Made by a program: the position numbers and the translations under genes. 64,000 nt of DNA from Lotus japonicus (taxonomy: Eukaryota > Streptophyta > Magnoliopsida > Fabales > Fabaceae): contig NC_080042.1 of NCBI RefSeq assembly GCF_012489685.1, positions 13,964,150 to 14,028,149 on the forward strand, written 5' to 3'. The notes below the pieces were generated by a model. It had not been told where the DNA came from. It ran no database searches and was given only the letters and a program-made list of their open reading frames with translations. Shown one piece after another: positions 36,545 through 47,570 of this stretch (its first letter is position 1; each line of letters opens with the position of its first letter).

Positions 36545-36552
36545 TATATAAA
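36545..36552 (+). promoter_or_regulatory. TATA box of the antisense gene, copy B
   Basis: TATATAAA, 53 bases before the ATG at 36598, within AAGTGAAGCCTATATAAAGCG. Copy A has TATAAAA in the same context (56423-56429), with the flanking AAGTGAAGCC and GTTGGAGA conserved. Confidence 0.6.
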
Positions 36553-36597
36553 GCGTTGGAGAAAGGGGTAAGCTTCACAACATCATACCAGAGAAAA

Positions 36598-36990
36598 ATG
36601 GCATCATACATGATCGCATTAGAGGAGCTGAGAAAGAGAGCCTTTGAGGAGGACTTGTTTCTCAACATTAGGCATCCAGAGGGTACAACAATCTTCTCAG
36701 AGCTAACACGGACACTGCTGGAGGAGGACCTGCGTCCAGAGTTGAAGAGAGACTTGAGAGAATTTCTTGCCTTCGTGGAGGAGGTGCAAGAACTCAGCCA
36801 GCTTGAACTAAAGCTGCTGGAAGAAAAAGAGATCTTGGAAAAGAAGCTCAAGACTGCAGAAGAGATTCTGGAGAGGGATGAGCTAAAAGACAGGCTCAAC
36901 AACATCCAGTATGCACTGGAGCGTCTGGAGAAGGAGAGGTCAGAGCAGCGCCAGGAGTGCAGAAGAATGAGGAGGGATCCTCCATTCTAG
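36598..36990 (+). CDS. Antisense coiled-coil protein of the SIRE-like element (copy B)
   Basis: 130 residues, opposite in direction to B's gag, pol and ORF3. I take the ATG at 36598, which is conserved in A, rather than an upstream non-ATG start. The product is highly charged with heptad-like Leu spacing over residues 60-120 (LLEEKEILEKKLKTAEEIL and following) and ends RRMRRDPPF. Compared with A it is about 72% identical with no indels in 393 bases, and most codons that keep the residue differ at the third base. That pattern suggests selection on protein. AATAAA follows at 37046-37051. Function unknown; perhaps dimerisation or regulation of the element. Confidence 0.7.
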   Translation: MASYMIALEELRKRAFEEDLFLNIRHPEGTTIFSELTRTLLEEDLRPELKRDLREFLAFVEEVQELSQLELKLLEEKEILEKKLKTAEEILERDELKDRLNNIQYALERLEKERSEQRQECRRMRRDPPF

Positions 36991-37045
36991 GATTTTAGGA
37001 AAAAGAAAGAAAATGTATGATGTAAAAGCGGTTATGATGAATAAT

Positions 37046-37051
37046 AATAAA
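37046..37051 (+). terminator. AATAAA signal after the antisense gene, copy B
   Basis: 56 bases after the stop codon. Copy A has an AATAAA at the matching place (55918-55923, minus strand). Confidence 0.45.
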
Positions 37052-37207
37052 AAAAAATTTGCAAACATAATGTCAGATATATATATATATATATATATGC
37101 ATAGATAATCACAAACGAGCAAAGTAAAGATTAACAAGAAAGAGCTAGAGGTTAACGAAATAAAACACAAGTAAAGAAAAAGAAATCAAAACGAAGAGAT
37201 CCTAAAG

Positions 37208-40085
37208 CTAGGGTTTATCAGATCGACGCAGAAGTTCCATCATCATTTGCTTCATTTCAATCAGCAGAGACTCATGAGTGTCAAGACGTTGTTCCACAAT
37301 GTCGAGTCTGGACGAGTTTGGCTGTGTAGAACTAGAAGGAACATTCTGAGCAGCGTGAGGAGCTGGAGTGGAAGCAGAAGCAGCAGGAGTAAAAACTACG
37401 GGTGCAAGTGCTTGGCATCTAAGAGCTTCAGCCTCAGCTTCAAGTCGTTCTGTCTCTAATCTGGCTTGTTCAGCTTGAGCTTCTGCTTGACGTGCAGCTT
37501 CTTCTGCTTGTTCTTTCTTTCTTTTGGCTTCTTCAATAGCTTCAAGTAGCTTATGTCTCTGTTCTTGTTCATGAAGAGCCACCCTTCTAGCAAACCTTTG
37601 CTTTGCAGCCTCGATCCTCTGACTTCCCTCTGCATTCAGTAGCTGCATCATAACGGGAACTTGAGCCACTAGCCAAGTGCTCAGATTGTTCCACTCTTCA
37701 GCCACATGTTCAGCATTCTCGCTTAGGTCAGTCTGACCTTGCACATTGCGTAGCATCAATGAGGCTTCATGATGGAAAATATTGATGCACTCAGAGAGAG
37801 ATGTGGGTCGGAGGTGAGTGTAAGGAATTATAGAGAGGTTGGTTTCAGGAGAGGCTGGGTGATTGCTGCTGTGAGCTTCAGAGGCACCTTGTGGAGAGCC
37901 AATGTTAAACATTTGAGCATTTGGTTCAGAGGTTCCAAGGTGAGGTTCTGAAGTTTCAACCAGAGGATGGGGTGATCTAACTGAGGAGTGGTTAGACACA
38001 GATTGTTCTGGTTCAGGTTCTGGTTGAACAGGCTCTTGTTGGTCAGGGGCAGGGTGAGCTTGTTGAGCCAAAGGGTCTGCCTCATATAAAGGATTGGCCA
38101 AGATAGGTTCATCTGGGTCAACTAGACGTTCAGGTCTAGGGCCAGGATATCTCCTAGGGCTTGGACAAGTGAGATAATATTCTTCTAAGGTAGACACCTT
38201 TTCTTTTCTAACTTCCATGAATTTTCGAAGGGATTCAGAGTTGTTGGAAGGAGAAGAGGCAGCAACATTTGTTGGGAAGGATACAGGTGTAAGGGCTGTG
38301 GAAGAGTCTGTATCCGTGGTTCTGGGAGCCTGACGTTCTGATGCTCTTGGGACAGAGTGATCAGAGGTTCTGGGTCCAGGTTCTGTTTGGTTAAGCTCTG
38401 GTTTCTCAGGGATGATGGGTTCAGAAGTTAATGGGTTGTACTGGATGGTAATGGGAGAGGTTGGTTCATCTGGCCTAGAGGGTTGGTTCTGGAGCAAATT
38501 CCAGAGAGGTGCTTAAGTAGGAGAAGGTTGGAAAAATGAAGACCTTGGGGAATGTGGTGGAGAGGTGGTTTGTGCAGCTGGTTGGGACTCAGGAATGGGA
38601 GTGAGTGGATTTGAAGATTGTTTGAGCATGGCTGATATGGGGAGTGCATCAAATAAATTCAAATCATCATCAGAAGCAACTGCAGACTTACTTGATTGTG
38701 CTGATGATCTTGTCACTCTGGTAGGAGTTTCAATCCTTCTGATCACTTCAGCAGCTGGTTCCACCCGAGTAGGCTTCATCACAATTCTGACCTGCTTCTT
38801 CTTCTTCTTAGGAGAAGGAGGACCATCCTCATTATCACCATCATCACCATCATCTGGCTTGCTGGTTTCATCATGTTTTCTCTTGGATTGACCAGCCTTC
38901 TTCCCTTTGGTCAGAGGGACATCTGATTCCTCAGAAGATTCTTCTAGGATCATCTTCCTCTGAACTTTCTTCTTGATAGGAGAAGGAAACTCTGAAGAAT
39001 TCATCGAGATCAATTTCATAGCCTTGAGCCCTTAGGTCTTCAACATAGCACCTAATGGCTTCAGGATTGTCTGCCTGTGTCCACAGAGGGTAGTCATTCA
39101 GAGGAACCCTTCTACTTCTGATTTCAGAAGAAGTGTCTTCATGGGCAGGAGCAATCTTCTTCTTGACTAGGCCCATTTTCTTTAGAGAATTCGCAGTGAA
39201 GACATCACTGACAATGGTGGTCAGATCCTCTGTGCATCCAGCATTGACCAGATCTTGAATGAGGCCACTCTCAATGAAGAGATCAGACAACAGTCTCCCA
39301 AAGGGGATATACTTGATTGCTGACTTGATGGAGGCAGTAGTCCTAGACTTCCGGATACACTCCTTCAAGTAGGAGAACAAGAAGTAGGGAAGGCAGATCT
39401 TCTTCTTGTCTTGGATGAAGAACAACATCGCCTTCTGGTTGAAGTTGATGTAGTCTGGGGAACTGCCCTTTGGTCTCTGGTTTATGCAGTTGAGCAGAAT
39501 CTTGTGCCAGATCCTGAGCTTGGGATGAAGGTCCATCACTTTGTAATTAGTCTTGCCCGGTTTGTAATTGGTGTACAGGGCCTTGTTGGTCTCATCCTTC
39601 GTCTTGGGTTTCAGCTTCGATTCAGTGAATTGGAAACGATACCCAAGAGCAGTTTCTGCACCCAGCAGATTCACGAAAGACTTCTCTGTAATGATGATCT
39701 TCCTTCCAAGAATGTGAGATACCACCTGAGTATCATCGCAGTCGGCGTGCTTCCAGAATTCCTTGATCAGTTTGTCATACACCGGTCCTCGAAGCCTGTT
39801 GAAGTAATTTCCCCAACCTTGAGCTTGGACTTCAGGACGAAGATCATACCCATTTGTAGCAAGATTGTCGAGGTCGAATCTCCATTCTGCCAGTACTTGA
39901 AGTTCCTCAGGAGCATATACGCAGTGAACGGCACAGCCCTGTTCTGCAATCGGAATAATCTGCTCTTGAGCTTGACCTTGATCTTGATTCGGATTCTCAG
40001 GACCCCTTTGACCTGTTGCTAGACCAACTACCATATGAGGGAACTAGGTTGCATATGCAGTAGCTCTTCTGGTTTGACTCACCAT
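37208..40085 (-). pseudogene. Third ORF (env-position) of copy B, broken
   Basis: Collinear with copy A ORF3: N-terminal domain, Lys-rich acidic middle, Pro/Ser-rich part, C-terminal coiled coil ending MMMELLRRSDKP. The ATG is at 40085. A TAG replaces a CAG about 15 codons in, a frame break follows the IDLDEFF segment near 38931-39019, and a TAA replaces a GAA near 38515. A downstream ATG (MVVGLATG) could restart translation of the first domain for 367 residues, but the full protein cannot be made. Identity to A in the N-terminal domain is about 90%, lower in the tail. Confidence 0.88.
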
Positions 40086-40528
40086 TTTTGGAGCGGTTGA
40101 AGGTTTAGGTAGAAGATGAAGGTTGAAAGATGAAGAGAGATCGAGAGAGAAATCGAGGGTAAGCGGTTTTGAAATAGCAGAAGAGAGAGAGAGTAAAAAC
40201 CGAAAGTGAAGGAGATCGTGTGTGTATAGTGGGTTTTGACAAATAACCGTTGTTGATTCAAAAAGCAATTTAAAATCAACGGTTGAAAATTAAAGATAGA
40301 TAGTAACAGTAAATACACATATCACACACAGGAGAGAAGCACATCTACACGCAACATGACAGACTGTCACACGGGCACAAGGAACTATGCATCAGAAATA
40401 CTGACACATGTGTTACTGTCTCAGCTTCAGAGTCAGTACCAATGGGTACACACACTCTGATTGAGTTACCTTCTGGACTAAACATCTTCTGATCAAGAAG
40501 TATCATAGTCAGAGGTTCTGATCTATCT

Positions 40529-43500
40529 TCACTCTGGACAAAAGTCCATGTTCAGATTTTTCAGAATAAAATTAAATCTATCCTCTGCTAAGGGCTTTGT
40601 AAAGATATCTGCCCATTGATGGTCACTATCAACAAACTTCAGAAGAAGTACGCCCTTCTGTACATAATCTATAATAAAGTGATACTTTACCTCAATGTGC
40701 TTTGCCCTTGAATGCAAGATAGGATTCTTACTCAATGAGATTGCAACAGTGTTATCACAATAGATTGGGATATTGCTCTCAAGGATCTGATAATCCTCCA
40801 GCTGATGTTTCATCCAGAGCATCTGAGTGCTGCATATTGCTGCTGAGATATATTCTGCCTCTGCAGTTGATAGTGCAATGGTTGATTGCCTCTTGCTTGC
40901 CCATGAGACTAGATTGCTTCCCAGAAATTGACAATTTCCAGAAGTACTTTTTCTCTCTGTTCTATCTCCAGCATAATCAGCATCACAATAACCTGAAAGC
41001 TTATACTCTGATGTTTTCTTATACATCAAGCCAAGGTTAGTGGTGCCTTTCAGATACCTTAGGATCCTCTTAACAGCAGTTAAGTGGGTTTCCCTTGGAT
41101 CTGATTGGAAACGAGCACATAAATGAACACTAAATAGTATGTCTGGCCTAGATGCAGTTAAGTATAGAAGTGAACTTATCATGCCACGATAGAGCTTCTG
41201 ACATACTTTACCACTTTTATCTTCTTTCTCCAGAATGCATGTAGGATGCATTGGAGTCTTGGCCACTGTAGATTCCAGCATATTGAACTTCTTCAGAAGT
41301 TCTTTAGTGTACTTGCTCTGATGGATATATGTTCCTTCTGGTGTTTGATCAACTTGTATTCCCAGAAAGTACTTTAATTCTCCCATCATACTCATCTCAA
41401 ATTCAGCCTGCATCATCTCAGAAAATTCTTTGCATAGAGATTGATTAGCAGAACCAAATATAATATCATCAACATAAATTTGCACAATTAAGATATCATC
41501 TTTATAAGTCTTGCAAAAAAGAGTTGTATCTACTTTACCCCTTACAAACTCATTCTCCAGAAGGAATGAGCTGAGTCTCTCATACCATGCTCTGGGAGCT
41601 TGCTTCAGACCATAGAGTGACTTCTTCAATTTGAACACATGGTCTGGCTTCTTCTTATCTTAAAAACCTGGGGGTTGATGAACATAGACTTCCTCTGAAA
41701 TATAACCATTTAGGAAGGCACTCTTCACGTCCATCTGATGTAGAACTATATTGTGATTCACTGAGAAAGAGATCAACAGTCTGATTGCCTCCAGTCTTGC
41801 TACTGGAGCAAATGTTTCAGTGTAGTCTATTCCTTCCTGCTGGCTGTAGCCTTGAGCAACTAGCCTTGCCTTGTTTCTGACTACATCTCCTTTCTCATTC
41901 AGCTTGTTTCTGAATACCCATTTTGTTCCAATTACATGGACACTCTCAGGCTTCTTCACTAAGCTCCAAACATCGTTCTTGGAGAATTGATTCAATTCTT
42001 ATTCCATGGCCAGAATCCAATCCTTGTCCTGAAGAGCTTCATCTATGGACTTGGGTTCAATTAAGGACACCAATCCTTTCAGACTGAGCAAGGTCTCTTC
42101 AGAGGGTCTGAAGGCTGATCTGGTTCTGACTGGTTCGTCTTTGTTGCCCAGAATCAATTCCTTAGGGTGAGCTGCAGTGATTCTGCTCTTCTTCAGAGTT
42201 TGTGAGTCAGAGGGACCAGCTTCTTCCTCTGGTTCATCTTCCTCTGGCTCAGCTTCCTCTAGAGCTTTGCCTTTGTCAGAAACATTAATGCTTAAATCTG
42301 CAAACTTCTCAACTAGCTTTGACTGGTCAGAGTCAAGCTTATCGTCAAATCTAACATGAATAGATTCTTCAATAGTCTTAGCATCAGTATTATAAAATCT
42401 AAAACCTTTAGATCTCTCAGAATAACCAAGTAATAGACACAACCAAAAGGATGAAAATAAGAAATGTTGGGTTTTATGTTCTTCCACAATTCATAGGGAG
42501 TCTTATTCAGAATTGGTCTCACAGAGATTCTGTTCTGAATGTAACATGCTGTATTTACTGCCTCTGCCCAAAAGTGCTTAGCCATGCCAGTTTCTTGGAG
42601 CATGGTTCTAGCCATCTCCTGAAGAGTTCTGTTCTTCCTCTCAACAACACCATTTTGTTGAGGAGTTCTGGGACAAGAGAAATCATGTGCAATTCCATAG
42701 GAATCAAACAGACTCTGAAACTTGTCATTCTCAAACTCTCCACCATGGTCACTTCTGACACGCACAATCCTATAAGCCTTCTCGTTTTGCACTTGGGCAA
42801 TGAAGGTAGAGAACACAACATGAGACTCATCCTTGCGGGTTAGAAACTTTACCCATGTCCAGCGGCTATAGTCATCAACGATAACCATCCCATATCTCTT
42901 GCCACCTATAGACTCAGTTTTCACTGGTCCAAAAAGGTCGATATGCAGAAGTTCCAACGGCCTTGAGGTTGAGACAACATTCTTTGCCTTGAAAGGGACT
43001 TTTGTGAATTTGCCTTTCTGACATGCTTCACAAAGAGCGTCTGAAGCGAACTTCAGATTGGGTAAGCCCCTGACAAGGTTTAGCTTGCTCAGCTGAGAAA
43101 TCTTTCTCATATTGGCATGCCCTAACCGTCTATGCCATACCCACTGCTCTTCATTAACAGACAGAAGGCACTTCACATTCTGAGCCTCCAACTCAGATAA
43201 TCTGATCTTATAAATGTTGTTCTTCCTCTTGCTGTTAAACAGAACAGAGCCATCGATTTGACTTACAGCCCGGCAGGACTTTTGATTGAATATAACATCA
43301 TAACCCTTGTCAGCTAATTGACTTATAGACAATAAGTTATGTGTTAAGCCGTCTACCAATAACACATTATCAATGCATGGACTACTATCTACACAAATAG
43401 TACCAGTACCAACAATTTTACCCTTTTCATTTCCTCCAAAGCCAACTTCGCCTCCAGGCTTAAGTTTTAGCTCTTGGAACATACGCCTTTCTCCCGTCAT

Positions 43501-43659
43501 GTGACGCGAGCATCCACTGTCCAGATACCATGATTGGTGTTTCAGTGGAGCTATCAAGGATATCTCATTTTCATCGTCTGAGTTAGGATCTCCTTCTGAT
43601 TCTGAGTCAGAGTCAACAGCTCCCTTTGACTCTGCTTCTTTGTCTTTGACAATAGCCAT
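40529..43659 (-). pseudogene. Pol of copy B, with stops and a deletion
   Basis: Reads protease ([12 protein letters not shown]), integrase (zinc H/C motif, [21 protein letters not shown]), RT (YVDDIIFG) and RNase H, very close to A. Breaks: a 60-70 base deletion near 42436 after FGCV, a TAA at about 42000, and a TAA near 41661 in the GFEDE segment. Immediately before the protease the gag-side residues DSDDENE are fused to [10 protein letters not shown] in one frame, at the plus-strand junction 43563/43564. That is the position where copy A has a 643-nt GT-AG segment. Confidence 0.92.
43560..43567 (-). other. Exon-exon-like junction in copy B
   Basis: Minus strand GATGAAAATGAG is joined directly to ATATCCTTGATAG. 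In copy A these are separated by 48735-49377. Only the two bases AG are shared by the two boundaries, so a repeat-mediated deletion would have had little homology to use. Confidence 0.8.
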
Positions 43660-43665
43660 GAGTCC

Positions 43666-44727
43666 TTAGACTTCACCATCAGAGTCAACATCCTCTGACT
43701 CTGATTCATCAAATGTCACCATCAGACTCTTCTTTGTCTTGAAGTGCTTCTTTGGCTTCTTGTCCTTCTTCAACTTTGGACAGTCACTTTTGTAGTGCCC
43801 TGATTCTTTGCACTCAAAGCATGTGACTTCCTTAAGTGAGGACTTCTTCTGACCTGAGGATTCAGACTTTCCTTTTGCCTTTCCAGAGCCTTTGTATTTG
43901 CTCTGCCTGTGCTTCCAGATGCGATTGAGTCTCTTGGAGATCAGAGTCAGCTCATCTTCATCAGAATCTTCTGATGCTTCTTCAGATTCCTCTTCTTCAG
44001 CTTGAAGAGCTTTTGACTTCTCAGCCTTAGCCTTTTCAGATTTAGATTTCAAGGCTATGGACTTTTTCCTCAGATCTTGCATCTCTGAGCGCTTCAGCTC
44101 ATGGCATTTCAAAATGCTGATGAGTTCTTCTAAACTCATATTCTCAACATCTTTCGTGAGCTCTATTGAAGTCACTAAAGGCATCCAACTTTCAGGAAGA
44201 CACCTGATGACCCTTATGACATGATCTTTTGTTGTGTAGCTCTTGTTGAGAGGTCGTAATCCAGCTACAAGCAACTGAAATCTGGAGAACATTTCTTCAA
44301 TGGACTCATTTGGCTCCATGATGAAGGATTCATACTTTTGGATCAAAGACAATGCCTTTGATTCTTTGACTTTCTTGTTTCCTTCATGAGACATCTTCAG
44401 AGATTCGAAAATGCCTTTCGCAAACTCACGATCTGTAATCTTCTGGTACTCTTCATAGGAAATAGCACTTAGAAGAATTGCTCTTGCTTTGTGATGTTGT
44501 GAGTACAGCTTCTTTTGATCTGCAGTCATCTCTGACCTTGGGATCTTCTTGCCATCTGCATCAACTGGACGCTCGTAGCCATCCACAATAATATCCCAGA
44601 GATCTGCATCGAAACCCAGAAAGAAACTTTCCAGTCTATCTTTCCAATATTCGAACCTTTGACCGTCGAACATAGGAGGCTTTGCATTGTAACCATCTCT
44701 TTGAGTTTCACTGGTGGTGGCAGCCAT
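43666..44727 (-). pseudogene. Gag of copy B, premature stop
   Basis: 353 residues from MAATTSETQ through the capsid part and the [14 protein letters not shown] zinc knuckle to SDGEV. A TAA then stands where copy A has CAA (followed by GLMAIV in the same frame). Frame and spacing are otherwise intact. The product would still have capsid and knuckle, so a truncated Gag might be made, but Gag-Pol could not be read through without suppression. Confidence 0.88.
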
Positions 44728-44785
44728 TGTTTTTCACACCGGCCCGGATCACTGAACACTGTTAGGTGTGGTAATCAGAACTTGC

Positions 44786-44797
44786 GCTCTGATACCA
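44786..44797 (-). other. Primer binding site of copy B
   Basis: Minus-strand TGGTATCAGAGC, complementary to initiator tRNA-Met, beside the 5' LTR. Confidence 0.92.
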
Positions 44798-44799
44798 AT

Positions 44800-46009
44800 T
44801 GAAGGTATGAAAAACGGTAGAAAGGGGGGGGGGTTTGAATAACGTTTTCAAGATAAAGCTTCCACCTTAAAGATTTTGACAAATCTTTCGAGAACTTAAG
44901 TGCTAAAGATAAGAGATAGAAAAGCACACAAGGATTTTATCCTGGTTCACTTGATAAATCACTCAAGCTACTCCAGTCCACCCGTTAAGGTGATTTCTTC
45001 CTTCATAGAATGAAGGCAATCCACTAATCAGGTAAGAGTTACAACTGCACTTGAAACCTACAAGTGACTAACAATTACACTGACTTAGCTCACACTAAGA
45101 TTCACTCTCTTAGTCTTCTCTAGGATCCGATCAACCTTGATCTCCTAAAGGAACTAAACAAACTGTTTATCAAAGAATTATTTACAAGAGATTTGCTTCT
45201 AAAAAGCTAATTGTAAACTCAATGAATTTCAGATGAAAGAAAGCTTAGAAGAATTTGAATTTGTCTTGCGCGTATGTGAATGCTTCTAGCCACTTCTTTC
45301 AGTCTTCAGCCTCTTTATATACTCCAAGGATTAGGGTTGAGCGTTGCATGGGAAATGCTACCGTTGGAGGGCAGTTCTGGAAAATCCAGCTTCTGCTGTG
45401 TCTGAGACTGTTAGGTAGGTCGTCAGGAAGGTACAGTTGCTTTTGTACTTGGATAGCGACTTGACCTTTAAACCTAGGAGACTTCTGATCAGGAGAAAGC
45501 TTCATGTTGGAACTTGTGAAGCCGGTTGATCAGAGTCAGAGGGAAAGCCCAGATCCTCTGACCATTGTTTCTTCTGATTCTGAACTCAGAGGGAAGTACA
45601 TGGTCTTCAGAGTATCTTGCTTCTGGACATCAGAATTTCACTAATCAGCTTCTGGATCTTCAGAGTCTTCTACACCATCAGAATATCTGAGCCTTCAGTG
45701 TTTCTTGGTTATCAGACTTTCTGGATCTTCAGAACTTCTAGTGACTGAGTCCACATCAGAGTTTGTATAACTTCAGAACTTCTGAAGCTTTTCCACTGTT
45801 CATACTGAACATGGTGAATGCGAAAGCGTTGCTTGGGTCGCTCTTTATACACAGTGCTTCTGATTTGTGTGAGATTGAGTTGAGGTCAGAGCCTGTAAAT
45901 AGCACACTCAGAAAAACACGTTAGAGTACCACAATTGTTCATATCAAAATGTTAACTTGTAATCATCAAAACATAGAGTTGTACTACTAGATCAAAACTT
46001 GATCTTACA
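44800..46009 (-). repeat. 5' LTR of copy B
   Basis: 1210 bp. TATATAAA (minus) at 45314-45321. Related to the 1289-bp LTR of copy A, but clearly a different subfamily. Confidence 0.95.
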
Positions 46010-46021
46010 ATTAGGCGCTGG

Positions 46022-46209
46022 TGTTGGTAAATCCGCAAGTGTACGGAATCCACCCGGTTTTAAATTATCGAACCACAGGGATTGTGAGTGAATAGATTCG
46101 GTTCAAGCTTTGAGTATGAAGGTTTGTATTATTGAATAAGAGATATGTTGAAGTAGTAATAAGGAAAAGGAAAAATAAAAAGACAATTCAGAAAATAACA
46201 TGCTTTGGG
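46022..46209 (-). repeat. Left LTR of H, first part
   Basis: TGTTGGTAAATCC start, matching 61166-61353. It stops at TTGGG, where copy A is inserted. Confidence 0.95.
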
Positions 46210-47498
46210 TGTAAGATCAAGTTTTGATCTAGTAGTACAACTCTATGTTTTGATGATTACAAGTTAACCTTTTGATATGAACAATTGTGGTACTCTAACA
46301 TGTTTTTCTGAGTGTGCTATTTACAGGCTCTGACCCTGACTCAATTTCACACAAATCAGAAGCACTGTGTATAAAGGGTAACCCAAGCAACGCTTTCGCA
46401 TTCACCATGTTCAGTATGAACAGTGGAAAAGCTTCAGAAGATCTGAAGCTATACAAACTCTGATGAGGACTCAGTCGCTAGAAGCTCTGATGATCCAGAA
46501 GTTCTGACAACCAAGAAACACTGAAGGTTCAGATGTTCTGATGGTGTAGAAGACTCTGAAGATCCAGAAGCTGAATAGTGGAAACTCTGAAGTCCAGAAG
46601 CAAGAAACTCTGAAGGCCATGTTCTTCCCTCTGAGTTCAGAATCAGAAGATACAATGGTCAGAGGATCTGTGCTTTCCCTCTGACTCTGATCAACCGGCT
46701 TCACAAGTTCCAATACGAAGCATTCCCCTGATCAGAAGTCTCCTAGGTTTAAAGGTCGCGTCGCTATCCAAGTACAAAAGCATATGTACTATCCTGACGA
46801 CCTACCTAACAGTCTCAGACACAGCAGAAGCTGGATTTTCCAGAACTGCCCTCCAACGGTAGCATTTCCATGCAACGCTCAACCCTAATCCTTGGAGTAT
46901 ATATAGAGGCTGAAGATTGAAAGAAGCGGCTAGAACAAAAGAGAAGAAGTGAATACAAGAAGCAACACACGCGCAAGATATTCAAAATATTCTAAGCTTT
47001 CTTTCATCTTGTAATTTATTTAGTTTACACTCAGCTTATTCAGAAGCAAACCCTTGTAAACACCAACCTCAAACAGTTGTTTGATTTTCCTTAAGGGACC
47101 GGGTAGGTCAGTATCCTTAAGAAGACTAAGAGAGTGAATCTTAGTGGTGATTCCTTTAGGAGATCAAGGTTGATCGGATCCTAGAGAAGACTAAGAGAGT
47201 GAATCTTAGTGATAGCTAAGTCAGTGTATTGTTAGTCACTTGTAGGTTTCAAGTGCAGCTGTAACAATTATCTGATTAGTGGATTGCCTTCATTCTAAGA
47301 AGGAAGAAATCACCTTAACGGGTGGACTGGAGTAGCTTGAGTGATTTATCAAGTGAACCAGGATAAAATTCTTGTGTGCTTTTCTATCTCCATCTTTTGC
47401 ACTTAGTTCTCGAAAAGATTTGTTAAAATCTTTAAGGTGGTAGTTTTGTACTGAAAACGTTATTCAAACCCCCCTTTCTACCGTTTTTCATACCTTCA
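46210..47498 (+). repeat. 5' LTR of copy A
   Basis: TGTAAGATC to ACCTTCA. TATATATA at 46898-46905 is the likely TATA box. Rich in AGAAGCTCTGA/TCAGAG-type short repeats between 46435 and 46640, with stop-free minus-strand reading that is not a gene. Confidence 0.97.
46898..46905 (+). promoter_or_regulatory. TATA box of copy A 5' LTR
   Basis: TATATATA following CTTGGAG; the B LTR has TATATAAA in the same context. The U3-R boundary is expected about 30 bases downstream. Repeated at 57860-57867. Confidence 0.7.
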
Positions 47499-47500
47499 AT

Positions 47501-47512
47501 TGGTATCAGAGC
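47501..47512 (+). other. Primer binding site of copy A
   Basis: TGGTATCAGAGC, complementary to initiator tRNA-Met, two bases after the LTR. Primes minus-strand DNA synthesis. Confidence 0.95.
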
Positions 47513-47570
47513 GCAAGTTCTGATTACCACACCTAACAGTGTTCAGTGATCCGGGCCGGTGTGAAAAACA

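Larger units (their letters stand above)
34595..46009 (-). mobile_element. SIRE-like Ty1/copia copy B, full length, coding regions mutated, TSD ATTAG
   Basis: LTRs 34595-35803 (1209 bp) and 44800-46009 (1210 bp) differ by one G-run length and about seven substitutions by eye. ATTAG flanks it at 34590-34594 and 46010-46014. Minus orientation, tRNA-Met PBS at 44786-44797. Gag and pol are extremely close to copy A, but carry stops and deletions; the 3' region is far more diverged. The segment corresponding to A's candidate intron is missing exactly. Confidence 0.95.

Noticed and set aside
36519..36905. 128-residue minus-strand Ser-rich ORF in copy B
   Set aside because: It is the opposite-strand shadow of the antisense coiled-coil gene; its residues are poly-Ser from Glu/Lys codons.
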